Positions 12,483 to 23,250 of a stretch of DNA of 64,000 nt are shown piece after piece. A program made the position numbers and the translations under genes. Source of the stretch: Diploptera punctata (Eukaryota > Arthropoda > Insecta > Blattodea > Blaberidae); NCBI GenBank assembly GCA_030220185.1, contig JASPKZ010005709.1, positions 704,001 to 768,000 on the forward strand, in the 5' to 3' direction. How positions within the stretch are numbered: the stretch's first letter is position 1; every line of letters begins with the position of its first letter. The notes beneath the pieces are model-generated. The model was not told where the DNA came from. It ran no database searches and was given only the letters and a program-made list of their open reading frames with translations.

Positions 12483-13046
12483 TAGGGCTATTCAAAAAGA
12501 AGAAACAGACTTCAAACATTTATTTCTTCCAAACTACAAAAAATAGAAACACAATTCCAACGTTCCTGGAAAGAGAAAAGTTCAAATTTCACAATTTTAT
12601 GCATACAATATGAGCACCATGTGTTACACGACAAATATTAAAACGATGGCTCATTTCTTGCCACACACGAATCAGCTGGTCTCTAGTTATCGAATTCACA
12701 GTTTCAACAAATCGATGTCGCAGATTTTCAAGAGTATCAGGCATAGGGGGGATAAAAACACGTCAACATATTCCCACAGATAAAAATCACACGGGGTTAA
12801 GTCTGGTGACCTGCGAGGCAACCGGCGATGAAGTTGATTTTCTGTTCCTCCTCTTCCAGTTCAACGTCTTATTGTGTTGCCATTTTGATACAAACAATCA
12901 ACATGACAAACAACAGCGCCAATGCGGCCGTGATCGAAATTTCAAACTTTTCTCTTTCTAGGAACGTTGGAATTGTGTTTCTATTTTTTATAGTTTTGAA
13001 TAAATAAATGTTTGAAGTATGTTCCTTCTTTCTGAATAGTCCTGTA
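12483..13046 (-). mobile_element. Mariner-type element with ~110-bp TIRs and transposase relic
   Basis: Left arm (GGGCTATTCAAAAAGAAG...) and right arm (complement of CAGGACTATTCAGAAAGAAG...) are inverted repeats of about 110 bp including AACACAATTCCAACGTTCCT. TA flanks both ends. Inside, the minus strand retains RRSPDLTPCDFYLW, the third-catalytic-Asp region of mariner transposases, then after a frameshift QEMSHRFNICRVTHGAH. It is about 560 bp against about 1.3 kb for a full element, so it is internally deleted and dead. Confidence 0.75.
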
Positions 13047-13049
13047 TAT

Positions 13050-13415
13050 ACTTTCAATTTTAATATATTAAATGAGCATTGTAATACGTTGGAATTTCAA
13101 TAGTTTAAAATGGCAGCTTCTGTGAAATAATAAAACATTGGAAAGTAAACACAAAATTGCATTAGAATACACACATATTTTTGTACACGGGGCGGTACAG
13201 TTAATCTTCGTTTGTGTTTTCGCGGAACATATTACGAATTTTATAAGAACAGAAAAGTTGTTTTTGTTGACATTGGTGTGCATAATCAATCGTTGGAAAT
13301 TATTATCTGGGAAGTGACTTGTTTATGTTTTCGAAAAACGAAATGTGAGTTAATTTGATACCGATTGTTGTATTCAATACAATTCATGTTTTGTTTGTTT
13401 TGAAAATGACAAACT
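13050..13415. other. No recognisable feature
   Basis: AT-rich intronic sequence without identifiable elements. Confidence 0.4.
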
Positions 13416-13417
13416 AT

Positions 13418-13716
13418 AGTCTAGCCGCTGAGTCTCCGGCCCTGACATTTTCACGACAGTGTTGCCGATATGGGTATTCAGTGGGAGGGGCCGCTTTATG
13501 TACCATGGCGTACATCAAATCATGGCGGTTAGGAGAAATACAGCCGGCAATGTCGCAGCAATTTCTAACTTTACTAGCGGCGTCAAGAGCAGTGATTGGT
13601 TGTGGCAGACGTCCACTACCACTCCAACTATTTCCTTATTGGCAGTAGAGGGCGAGATTCTCTCTTTACCCCTCGTATAACCTAAATGTCAGGGCCGGAC
13701 ACTCAGTGGCTGTACT
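13418..13716 (+). mobile_element. MITE family M2, copy 1
   Basis: Terminal inverted repeats of about 33 bp: left TAGTCTAGCCGCTGAGTCTC + CGGCCCTGACATTT; right is its complement (AAATGTCAGGGCCGGACACT...). Length is about 300 bp. A second copy in the same orientation lies at 22,887-23,191, with about 85% identity by eye including the middle (TCATGGCGGTTA...). The open frames inside are an artefact of its GC-rich core. Confidence 0.75.
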
Positions 13717-13719
13717 CTA

Positions 13720-14390
13720 ATGCCCACACTATCTCTACATGTACAATATCAACAACAGGGAAATAGAGATTTGCTAAGATCACTTTGAGTAAATTACAGG
13801 CGACATGATGACTATGATGTTTTTTGAAAATTATTTAATTGTCTGTTTTCGAAAATCAAAACGAGTTATTTTTCAGCTTTCAATAAAAAAAACATAATTT
13901 ATGAAAACAAATTCTTAGTTTCATTTCAATACACGCAACCACAGCAACGCAAGTCAGGGCACTGAATTCAATTATGCGTTTTCTAAACGATTCTGTGTTC
14001 ACTACAATACTTTTATTTACTTTCCCATCTGCAGGGACGGGGGGAGGGGAGTATGAGCGTGCGGTGTGTATATGTGTGGGGGTGTGTGGGTGTATGTGTG
14101 TGTGCTTTTTTTTTCTAATTTGTTTTCTAGCATTTTTTTTTTAATATTAATGTACGGAATGTGGATGAATGTAGATATGTATTATTTTGATTTAGTGCAG
14201 ACATAGATTTTACTTATATGTAGCCTGTTATTGTTGTTTGATACAGGTGTATTTGTAGGTATTTGTTTATATTATTAGTTTTATTTTTTTATTCATGGAA
14301 AAATAATGCACGTACGGCCAAGCAGGCCCGTGCGCAATGTAAATGCATATGTATTTTCTTTATTCTGAAAAAAAAGGCAATAAATTCCAT
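13720..14390. other. Intronic sequence with GT-rich stretch
   Basis: Only notable feature is an imperfect (GT)n stretch at 14,055-14,104. No gene. Confidence 0.45.
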
Positions 14391-14414
14391 ATTCTACTTT
14401 CCCATTCATTTCAT

Positions 14415-14750
14415 GTCCACCGCTGTGGTCTCGAGGTAGCGTGCTGCCTTGTCACGCAGCGGGCCCGGGTTCGATACCCGGTCGCGACAAGCTTCCTGGG
14501 TGAGGTTTTTTCAGGGGTTTCCCTCACATGTAAGACAAATGTCAGGAAGCTTAGGGTCCAACGGTCCCCGAAAAATCATCCGGCCATCATCATCATCCTT
14601 ATCATTATTATCACCATCCTTCACCGGTGTGGTAAGTAACGGGAAGCTACCACACATATAATTCCCTAGTAAAGCTGCAAAGCATAGCATGAAAATGCTA
14701 TGATTGCAGTGAAAGGCCTGCTCTCGGGCAGAATTACTATGGATGGATGG
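14415..14750 (+). mobile_element. SINE family S1, full-length, inserted in first satellite unit
   Basis: Head CACCGCTGTGGTCTCGAGGT with A box region GGTAGCGTGCTGCC and B box GGTTCGATACC, full body, and 3' end AGAATTACTATGGATGG. It is flanked by ATTCATTT on both sides. The flanks together rebuild the start of the 133-bp satellite unit (TTTACTTTCCCATTCATTT / TATCAG-TTGAGCCACAGC), so the SINE interrupts the first unit of that array. Confidence 0.85.
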
Positions 14751-17120
14751 ATTCATTTTATCAGTTTGAGCCACAGCGAAGCGTGACCGGGTATAGCTAG
14801 TAAATTAATATAACAAAATTGTTAAAAATCAATGTTTTACTAACGTTGATGAAAATGGCCGTTTTATATATTTACTTTCCCATTAATTTGTTATCAGATT
14901 GAGCCACAGCGAAGCATGGCCCTGTTTTGCTAGTAAATTAATATAACAAAATTGTTAAAAATCAATGTTTTACTAACGTTGATGAAAATGGCCGTTTTAT
15001 ATATTTACTTTCCCATTCATTTGTTATCAGATTGAGCCACAGCGAAGCATGGCCCTGTTTAGCTAGTAAATTAATATAACAAAATTGTTAAAAATAAGTG
15101 TTTTACTAACGTTGATGAAAATGGCCGTTTTATATATTTACTTTCCCATTCATTTGTTATCATATTGAGCCACAGCGAAGCATGGCCCTGTTTAGCTAGT
15201 AAATTAATATAACAAAATTGTTCAAAATCAATGTTTTACTAACGTTGATGAAAATGGCCGTTTTATATATTTACTTTCCCATTCATTTGTTATCAGATTG
15301 AGCCACAGCGAAGCATGGCCCTGTTTAGCTAGTAAATTAATATAACAAAATTGTTAAAAATAAATGTTTTACTAACGTTGATGAAAATGGCCGTTTTATA
15401 TATTTACTTTCCCATTCATTTGTTATCAGATTGAGCCACAGCGAAGCATGACCGTGTTTAGCTAGTAAATTAATATAACAAACTTGTTAAAAATAAATGT
15501 TTTACTAACGTTGATGAAAATGGCCGTTTTATATATTTACTTTCCCATTCATTGTTATCAGATTGAGCCACAGCGAAGCATGGCCCTGTTTAGCTAGTAA
15601 TTAATATAACAAAATTGTTAAAAATCAATGTTTTACTAACGTTGATGAGAAATGGCCGTTTTATATATATTTACTTTCCCATTCATTTGTTATCAGATTG
15701 AGCCACAGCGAAGCATGACCCTGTTTAGCTAGTAAATTAATATAACAAAATTGTTAAAAATCAATGTTTTACTAACGTTGATGAAAATGGCCGTTTTATA
15801 TATTTACTTTCCCATTCATTTGTTATCAGATTGAGCCACAGCGAAGCATGGCCCTGTTTAGCTAGTAAATTAATATAACAAAATTGTTAAAAATAAATGT
15901 TTTACTAACGTTGATGAAAATGGCCGTTTTATATATTTACTTTCCCATTCATTTGTTATCAGATTGAGCCACAGCGAAGCATGACCCTGTTTAGCTAGTA
16001 AATTAATATAACAAAATTGTTAAAAATAAATGTTTTACTAACGTTGATGAAAATGGCCGTTTTATATATTTACTTTCCCATTCATTTGTTATCAGATTGA
16101 GCCACAGCGAAGCATGACCGTGTTTAGCTAGTAAATTAATATAACAAACTTGTTAAAAATAAATGTTTTACTAACGTTCATGAAAATGGCCGTTTTATAT
16201 ATTTACTTTCCCATTCATTTGTTATCAGATTGAGCCACAGCGAAGCATGACCCTGTTTAGCTAGTAAATTAATATAACAAAATTGTTAAAAATAAATGTT
16301 TTACTAACGTTCATGAAAATGGCCGTTTTATATATTTACTTTCCCATTCATTTGTTATCAGATTGAGCCACAGCGAAGCATGACCGTGTTTAGCTAGTAA
16401 ATTAATATAACAAACTTGTTAAAAATAAATGTTTTACTAACGTTGATGAAAATGGCCGTTTTATATATTTACTTTCCCATTCATTTGTTATCAGATTGAG
16501 CCACAGCGAAGCATGGCCCTGTTTAGCTAGTAAATTAATATAACAAAATTGTTAAAAATCAATGTTTTACTAACGTTGATGAAAATGGCCGTTTTATATA
16601 TTTACTTTCCCATTCATTTGTTATCAGATTGAGCCACAGCGAAGCATGACCCTGTTTAGCTAGTAAATTAATATAACAAAATTGTTAAAAATCAATGTTT
16701 TACTAACGTTGATGAAAATGGCCGTTTTATATATTTACTTTCCCATTCATCTGTTATCAGATTGAGCCACAGCGAAGCATGGCCCTGTTTAGCTAGTAAA
16801 TTAATATAACAAAATTGTTAAAAATCAATGTTTTACTAACGTTGATGAAAATGGCCGTTTTATATATTTAATTTCCCATTCATTTGTTATCAGATTGAGC
16901 CACAGCGAAGCATGGCCCTGTTTAGTAAATTAATATAACAAAATTGTTAAAAATCAATGTTTTACTAACGTTGATGAAAATGGCCGTTTTATATATTTAC
17001 TTTCCCATTCATTTGTTATCAGATTGAGCCACAGCGAAGCATGGCCCTGTTTAGCTAGTAAATTAATATAACAAAATTGTTAAAAATCAATGTTTTGCTA
17101 ATGTTGATGAAAATGGCCGT
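14751..17120. repeat. 133-bp satellite array, about 18 units
   Basis: GAGCCACAGCGAAGCATGG recurs at 14,768, 14,901, 15,034, 15,167 and so on, a constant 133-bp period with few indels, to about 17,110. Units are mostly over 95% identical and fall into variants (GGCCCTG, GACCCTG, GACCGTG; AAATTG or AACTTG). Each unit contains TTTAGCTAGT, resembling the CTAGT end of the Helitron-like elements here; the first unit has the less-changed GACCGGGTATAGCTAGT. Confidence 0.95.
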
Positions 17121-17479
17121 AAGTTTTCTAAACAATTGTCATAAAAATGGATGAAATTTATGTGGGAACATAAAATAATCCGGGTAATAGAGGCTCTGAG
17201 TTATGTTAAATTATGTACTTACAGTTTTCTGATCAGACACAATTTCACTCTAGAAAAAGAAATACACACAGAGAATAAAGCATGGGCAACAAGCGAGGTA
17301 ATGGTCTTGGAAACATACATAGAACATGCTATGAACCTAACCAAAATATCTCTCTCAACTAAAATCAAATCAAAAACCCATATACAAAATAAAAAATGCA
17401 TAGATTTCAAAACGAAAATGCTCTAAAAACATAAACACAAAAATCTTTAAAAAAATGCTCGACATCACAGTTTCCTTTC

Positions 17480-17760
17480 AAACGTAATGAGATTCGATAT
17501 TCAGATATAATTTTTTAAATTCTTGAACAAATTTTAAAAAATGTCATTCCATTTGAATCTGATGTTTTATACAGCTTTATTTTTTCTATCGCCGTTTTAA
17601 CCTCTAAAGTCCCGTTACTAATATTTCTATTTTCTTTTAAATCATCTTCTTCAATATCCTGTTCTACATCAACATTTAATAGTTATTAAAGTATATTTTT
17701 ATCCAAATGTTTAATATATTCTTGGAATCTCCAATCTATCATAATTTTCGTTCCTAATTA
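17480..17760 (-). pseudogene. LINE reverse transcriptase fragment, degenerate
   Basis: The minus strand reads NVDVEQDIEEDDLKENRN then TLEVKTAIEKIKLYKTSDSN and GM. The pattern 'EVK.AI.KLK..KSPG.DGI' is the start of many LINE reverse-transcriptase domains; here PG is replaced by TS. No longer frame exists. Confidence 0.45.
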
Positions 17761-18084
17761 TATTTTGTTCTAGCCTGAAACCCTTTCCGTTCTATCCCAG
17801 TTCCCTTATATAATACTCTCATGTTCTTATTTTTCGCGTTCATTTCAAGATCATTAATCTTCTCTCTCAAAAATTCTCTCTTTTTACACTTTAAAAACCA
17901 AATGGTTTCTCATCTGATGTTACCCAAAAGTTTGGAAACTGCATTTCACAAAATGCAACTGCTAAAATGACTAGTTGCTAAAATGCACAAAACAAAAACA
18001 GCTTCCATAAAATCCCATCTAATCAAAAAATAAAAAATAAAAATGTATGCATTATGTAACCCAAAACGAACAAAATATGCTAAC

Positions 18085-18844
18085 CTTCAACAGCAGGAGG
18101 GGTTTCAGCAGGTGGGGCTTCAGCAGGTGGGGCTTCAGTAGGAGGGGCTCTGCAGGAGGGGCTTCTGCAGGAGGGGCAGTTACAGCACCTTCGACAGCTG
18201 GAGCTTCTGCAGGAGGTGCAGCTGGAGCTTCTGCAGGTGGCGCCCCTTCTGCAGGTGCTGCTGCAGGTGGAGCTCCTTCAGCAGGCGGTGCTCCTTCCGC
18301 AGGTGGCGCTCCTTCAGCAGGTGGCGCTCCTTCCGCAGGCGGTGCTCCTTCCGCAGGTGGCGCTCCTTCCGCAGGCGGTGCTCCTTCCGCAGGCGGTGCT
18401 CCTTCCGCAGGCGGTGCTCCTTCTGCAGGCGGTGCTCCTTCTGCAGGAGGTGCTCCAGGTGGCGCACCTTCCGCAGGTGGGCGCTCCTTCTGCAGGTGGC
18501 GCTCCTTCTGCAGGCGGCGCACCTTCTGCAGGTGGCGCTGCAGGAGCAGTTCCTTCAGCTGGCGGCGCTCCTTCTGCCGGAGGTGCACCTTCCGCTGGTG
18601 GAGCTCCTTCAGCCGGTGGCGCTCCTTCTGCAGGTGGTGCTCCTTCTACAGGTGTTGCACCCTCTGCAGGAGGCGCACCTTCTGCAGGTGGTGCTCCTTC
18701 AGCAGGTGCTGCAGGTGGAGCTCCTTCGGCTGGTGGCGCACCTTCCGCAGGTGGCGCTCCTTCTGCAGGTGGTGCTCCTTCTGTTGGTGGTGCTCCTTCT
18801 GCTGGCGGCGCTCCTTCAGCTGGTGCTGCCTCTCCTTCTCCTTC
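18085..18844 (-). CDS. wupA: Troponin H Pro/Ala-rich extension exon of troponin I (two indels)
   Basis: Acceptor ttggttacag is followed in phase 0 by EGEGEAAPAEGAPPAEGAPP, then about 40 copies of the hexapeptide APPAEG with a few shorter variants (APAEG, APPG), ending PPAVEG. 'Heavy troponin' TnH of Lethocerus and hymenopteran flight muscle is troponin I with just such a Pro/Ala-rich C-terminal extension. Position, strand and phase all fit the troponin I gene. Two one-base indels break the frame: an extra G in the GGG at 18,479-18,481 and a missing base near 18,149-18,151. They cancel, so the original frame returns for the last ~20 codons. As written, the frame would stop near 18,312. The 3' end is ambiguous: GAAG|GTTAGC could be a donor, or the in-frame TAG at 18,080-18,082 the stop. 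Confidence 0.85.
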
Positions 18845-19080
18845 CTGTAACCAATGAGTCAAGATTAGGAGTGACCAATATCGACAACACAGTCCAAGTT
18901 TTATAAACCAATTACAATAGTAACAGGTCTAACGCTTGTGTTGCAATGTTTGAAAATTATATTGTAGCGTAGTAGGCCTATTCGTATCCGATGGCATACT
19001 CTGGTGTCATTCCTTATTCTCTTGGCTTCCCAATATATATAGACGTACACTGCCAGCTTATTGAATGCCATTTTACTAAA

Positions 19081-19150
<70 letters not shown>

Positions 19151-19286
19151 TAATAGCTTTATTTTACCTGGCAAAGTTAAGGCCTTAAAGCCTTGTCTAC
19201 CACTCAACCAGGTTTAAAAAATACAAACATTAATCTTACAGTTAAATTACAGTAAACAAAATTATTACATGGTTTATCTACAATAT

Positions 19287-19643
19287 GCACTTTGTTACGG
19301 CAGTGAGGCATGGACTTTGAGGATAGGAGAAGAGAGCAGGATAACTTCAAGAGATTTATGAGGTATACAGCAGGATATACCAAATCAAATCACAAACGCA
19401 ATGATGCTGTCTTGAAGGAACTATGTTTAGAACCGGTATTTGAGTAAATACACAGACACCAGAACAACTGGATGAATCATTTGCGACGAATGAGTTCAGA
19501 TAGAGTTCCCAAGGCCTTACTCGTTATTGTCCAACAGGGAAGAGATATCTGGGTGATCCAAGGAAACACAACATTCATGAGTGAGATCGTAACAGGCCTA
19601 TAGGCCTAAGATTTGGTTGGATGAAGAAGAAGATCTACAATAT
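19287..19643 (+). pseudogene. Truncated LINE (family L3-type) with 11-bp target duplication
   Basis: The plus strand, across several frame breaks, reads LRIGEESRITS, NDAVLKELCLEPVFEYIHRH and PTGKRYLG, the end of a LINE reverse-transcriptase ORF, finishing DRNRPIGL. ATCTACAATAT is present at 19,276-19,286 and again at 19,633-19,643, marking the insertion into the L2 3' UTR. Confidence 0.7.
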
Positions 19644-19677
19644 AATTATCATTTACAATATATTTTTATTTACTCTA

Positions 19678-20346
19678 CAGTGTGATTGTAAAGTCTCAGT
19701 ACATTTTAAAGAAATCGCTTACATATCGTATTTCTGTTACAGCCATTCGAAAGATACAAATATGTTCTACATTGAAGAGCGGATAGGGATTGTTGCTCCG
19801 CGTTTAAGAGGCCAGTCATACGAGGAAGTTAGAGATAGATTCCAAAGGAAACCACCACGGGAGACGTGTATCTTGATATGTTGCAACTTTCCTTACAGCC
19901 ACAGTTACAGCAAGATGGTACCATTGATTCAATGGTGTTACAACAAGATGGAACACCACCACCTTTGCTCTGGCTATACGCGGGTATCTCAATGACAGGT
20001 TTCCCAAAAGGTGGATTGGAAGGGCATCTCCTCATATCTGGGCACCTCGTTCGCCAGACGTCGCACCCCTGGACTTTTTGCTTGGGGGTTCATCAAGCAA
20101 CAGGTGTACAGAACCAAGTTTCCTAATCTGCAAGTGCTAAAAGAACGCATACGCCAAGCGAGTCAAATGATTACAGAGGATATGTTGGTGCATGTTTTCC
20201 GGGCGACGGTGCGTCATTGGAAAAATGTTTTGAGACTGATTGAGGTTATGTTGAACACTAACTTGATAGTAGAAACTGCCTTATAATTTTTGTTTTATTT
20301 GCGCTACGTTATCCACAAAATTTACTGGGACTTTATAATCAAACTG
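19678..20346 (+). mobile_element. Tc1/mariner-like element with frameshifted transposase
   Basis: Ends CAGTGTGATTGTAAAGTCTC and the complement of GGGACTTTATAATCAAACTG are inverted repeats, with TA on both sides (19,676-19,677 and 20,347-20,348). Inside, separate frames carry IVAPRLRGQSYEEVRDRFQRK, LQQDGTPPP, FAWGFIKQQVYRTKFPNLQV and LVHVFRATVRHWKNVL. These are N-terminal and DDE-domain segments of an IS630/Tc1/mariner transposase. At 669 bp with several frameshifts it is dead. Confidence 0.78.
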
Positions 20347-21004
20347 TATATTTAATAAATATAAGAGGCCTATAAAATGTACAAGATAGAAAAATGAAAA
20401 AAAAAATATTAATGGCGTTGGATAAATTTAGTTCTGCAGAAAAATTAATTATTTAACAAGTGATTGTATAAACATGACTTAAATGTGTCAAGTGTGCGGC
20501 AACCCTTGATATCTTGAGGGAGAATATTCCAAGATCGGACAGAGGCTACTGTGAAAGAAGTAGAATAAGAAATGCTGTGGAGACGGAATGTTAACACGTT
20601 GTTATCTTGTGACCTAGTGTCAATATTGTAGTAAGAAGACAGCTTCTCAAATCTGGACGCCAGGTTACTAGGAATGTAGGAATTCAGAAGCTTGAAAAGA
20701 AGTGAAAGAGAGTGCAATTTACGTCTGTCACTAAGACGTGGCCAAAAGAGATTACTGAAGTGTTCGGAAATATGATTATAACGGCGGATATTGAGAATAA
20801 ATGGAACGCAAGCATTATGAACACGCTGCAGTCTCTGCGACAAGTCATAGTTTAGATAGTTATTAAGTCTAGAATGTTCACGATATAGCATTTTTTGGTA
20901 AGAGTGATATGTTTCTTAAATATGTATAATGCTTTTATACAAAAAAAAATGAATGAATGTACTTTGTTTAGTGATATTTATACATATTTGTTATACTTAT
21001 ATGT

Positions 21005-21012
21005 GACAGAGC

Positions 21013-21053
<41 letters not shown>

Positions 21054-21236
21054 GAATAATAATAATAATAATAATAATAAAATAATAATCAGAATAATAA
21101 TAATAATAATCATAATAATAATAATAATCATAATCATAATAATAATAATCATCCATCATCATCCTAATCATAATAAAAGTTTAATAATCATAATAATAAT
21201 AATAATAATCATAAGAATAATAATAATATAATAATC

Positions 21237-21269
<33 letters not shown>

Positions 21270-21315
21270 TAATAATAAGATAATACTAATACTAATCATA
21301 ATAATAATAATAATC

Positions 21316-21347
<32 letters not shown>

Positions 21348-21387
21348 CATCATATATATCATAATAATAATCATAATAATAATCATC

Positions 21388-21425
<38 letters not shown>

Positions 21426-21437
21426 CATAATAATAAT

Positions 21438-21483
<46 letters not shown>

Positions 21484-21500
21484 TAATAAATAATAATAGC
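21005..21500. repeat. (TAA)n/(TCATAA)n microsatellite block
   Basis: Nearly 500 bp of imperfect TAA repeats with scattered C. It adjoins the 3' end of the LINE L2 copy to the right, so it probably grew from that element's (TAA)n tail. The Ile- and Tyr-rich open frames here are repeat artefacts. Confidence 0.92.
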
Positions 21501-21597
21501 TTTATGTTACCTGGCAGAGTTAAGGCCTTAAGGCCTTGTCTACCACTCAACCAGGTTTTAAAAAAATACAAAAGAAAAGTCTTAAATCTAAATTACA

Positions 21598-21635
<38 letters not shown>

Positions 21636-22430
21636 GATTACAAGTTATGAAATACAATACAATTAATATTTATAATGTATTTTGATTTACTCTAAATTTA
21701 ACGAATTAAATATATAATATGTACAAAATATATAAAAAAAGAGGAAAAGATTAATGACATTAGTATAAAATTAAATAAATAGAGAAACATTAATTATTAG
21801 ACAACAGGTAACTGTATAAGCGTGACTTAAAGGTGCCAAGTGTGCGGCAACCCCTGATATCTTGAGGAAGGAGATTCCAGGAGCGGGCAGAGGATACTGT
21901 GAAGGAAGTAGAATAGGAGGAAGTGCTATGAAGAGGAATTGTTAGCAGACTGCTATCTTGTGACCTAGTATCAATATTGTGGTAGGAGGATAACTTCTCA
22001 AATCTGGACGCCAGGTAAGTAGGAATGTAGGAATTCAGAAGCTTGAAAAGTAGTGAAAGAGAGTGCAATTTACGTCTGTCAGTAAGACGGAGCCAAGAGA
22101 GGTTATTAAAGTGTTCGGAAATGTGGTCATAACGGCGGATATTGAAAATGAATCGAACGCAAGCATTATGAACACGCTGCAGTCTCTGCGACAAGTCATA
22201 GTTTAGATCATTATATATAATGTCACAATAATCGAAGTGTGGTAACACAAGATTCTGCACAAGGATTTGTTTTAACGATACTGGGAGAAAATTCTTTAAA
22301 CGTCTAAGATAATGTAAGATGGAGAAAGTCTTTTTACATATGTGTTTCACTTGTGTTTGCCAGGTTAAATTTACGTCTACTTGTAGTCCAAGATCTATTA
22401 CTGAAGAAGAATAAGGGATAATTATATTAT
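21498..22430 (-). pseudogene. LINE family L2, reverse transcriptase C-terminus and 3' UTR
   Basis: A 186-codon frame (21,790-22,350) reads KHICKKTFSILHYLRRLKNF, LPHFDYCDIIYNDLNYDLSQ and RLQRVHNACVRFIFNIRRYD, ending FKSRLYSYLLSNN-stop. This is the thumb/C-terminal part of a non-LTR reverse transcriptase, with SVIDLGLQVDVNLTWQTQVK upstream to 22,425. The 3' UTR contains an (AT)n at 21,602-21,634 and ends in the family sequence next to the TAA block. 5'-truncated. Confidence 0.85.
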
Positions 22431-22524
22431 TTATAGTAGCAATTTATTGGTCATATTTGTCATATTTTGACTCTTTTTAAGCAGTAAAGAACTTTTATTG
22501 TACAATTTCTTCCTTCCGTGTTCA

Positions 22525-22835
22525 TTTACTTACTTACTTACTTACTCACTGGCACTATCGAACCCGTAGGTTCATGGCCGCGCGGACGTAAGCTCTCCAT
22601 ACATCCCTATCCTGAGGTAATGCTTTCCAATCATTCCCTGTATAATCTACTTCCCTCAAATCACAGTTATTGTTGTTCTCCCACATCATTCTTGGTCTAC
22701 CAAGTGGGCGTTTTCCTTCTGGCTTTCCTACAAGAAGCTTCCATGCACGTCTTTCGTTCCCTATTCATGCCACATGTCCTGCCCATCGCAGTCTACGAGA
22801 CTTAACTGTTCTTATTATATCCGTGTTCACTTGGG
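22525..22835 (-). pseudogene. LINE family L1, 3' fragment
   Basis: Minus strand with the L1 3' end (complement of ACTCACTGGCACTATCGAAC) and (TAAG)n tail at 22,526-22,546. The coding remnant covers only the ENNxNxDLREVDYTGNDWKAL region and SRRLRWAGHV-type sequence. Confidence 0.75.
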
Positions 22836-22886
22836 TTGTTAAATTTCTCAGAATTTTATTTCTTGTAAAATCTATCTTCCTTTCCT

Positions 22887-23191
22887 ATAGTCCAGCCGCT
22901 GAGTGTCCGGCCGTAACGTTTTCACGACAGTGTTGCCGATATGGGAATTAAGTGGGAGGGACCGCTTTATGTACCACGGCGAATATCTAATCATGGCGGT
23001 TAACAGAAATACAGCCCACAATGTTGCAGCAATTTCGAACTTTACTAGCGGCGTCAGAAGCAGTGATTGGTTGTGGCAGACGTCCACTACCACTTCAACT
23101 ATTTCCTTATTTGGCAGTAGAGGGCGAGTTTCTCCCTTCACCCCTCGTCCAACCTAAACGTCAGGGACGGACACTCACTGGCTGCACTGTA
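22887..23191 (+). mobile_element. MITE family M2, copy 2
   Basis: Same terminal inverted repeats and core as the copy at 13,418-13,716: TAGTCCAGCCGCTGAGTGTC on the left, complement at the right (GACACTCACTGGCTGCACT, one mismatch). No transposase. Confidence 0.75.
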
Positions 23192-23250
23192 TTTCCCTTC
23201 ATTCACAGTATGGATTTTTTCCCCTTTATTGTCTCTCGACAAGCAAGTAG

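Larger units (their letters stand above)
19082..20900 (-). mobile_element. LINE family L2 3' copy, interrupted by two later insertions
   Basis: The minus-strand 148-codon frame at 20,445-20,891 carries NYDLSQRLQRVHNACVPFIL and RKLHSLSLLFKLLNSYIPSN, the C-terminus of a non-LTR reverse transcriptase. Its 3' UTR continues to the family end (complement of TAGCTTTATTTTACCTGGCA at 19,142-19,172) and a (TAA)n tail at 19,082-19,148. It is split by a LINE fragment (19,287-19,643) and a mariner-like element (19,678-20,346). Confidence 0.8.

Noticed and set aside
14751..17120. CRISPR-like array
   Set aside because: The repeats are head-to-tail with no unique spacers, and the genome is clearly animal; it is a 133-bp satellite.
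18047..18906. Plus-strand frames of up to 267 codons rich in GGAPSAGGAPSAGG, collagen- or silk-like
   Set aside because: They are the complement of the troponin H exon. The minus strand has the acceptor, the phase and the family match; repeats of 18 bp keep several frames open.
20968..21428. Tyr/Asp-rich and Ile/Met-rich frames
   Set aside because: They are translations of a TAA/TCA microsatellite.
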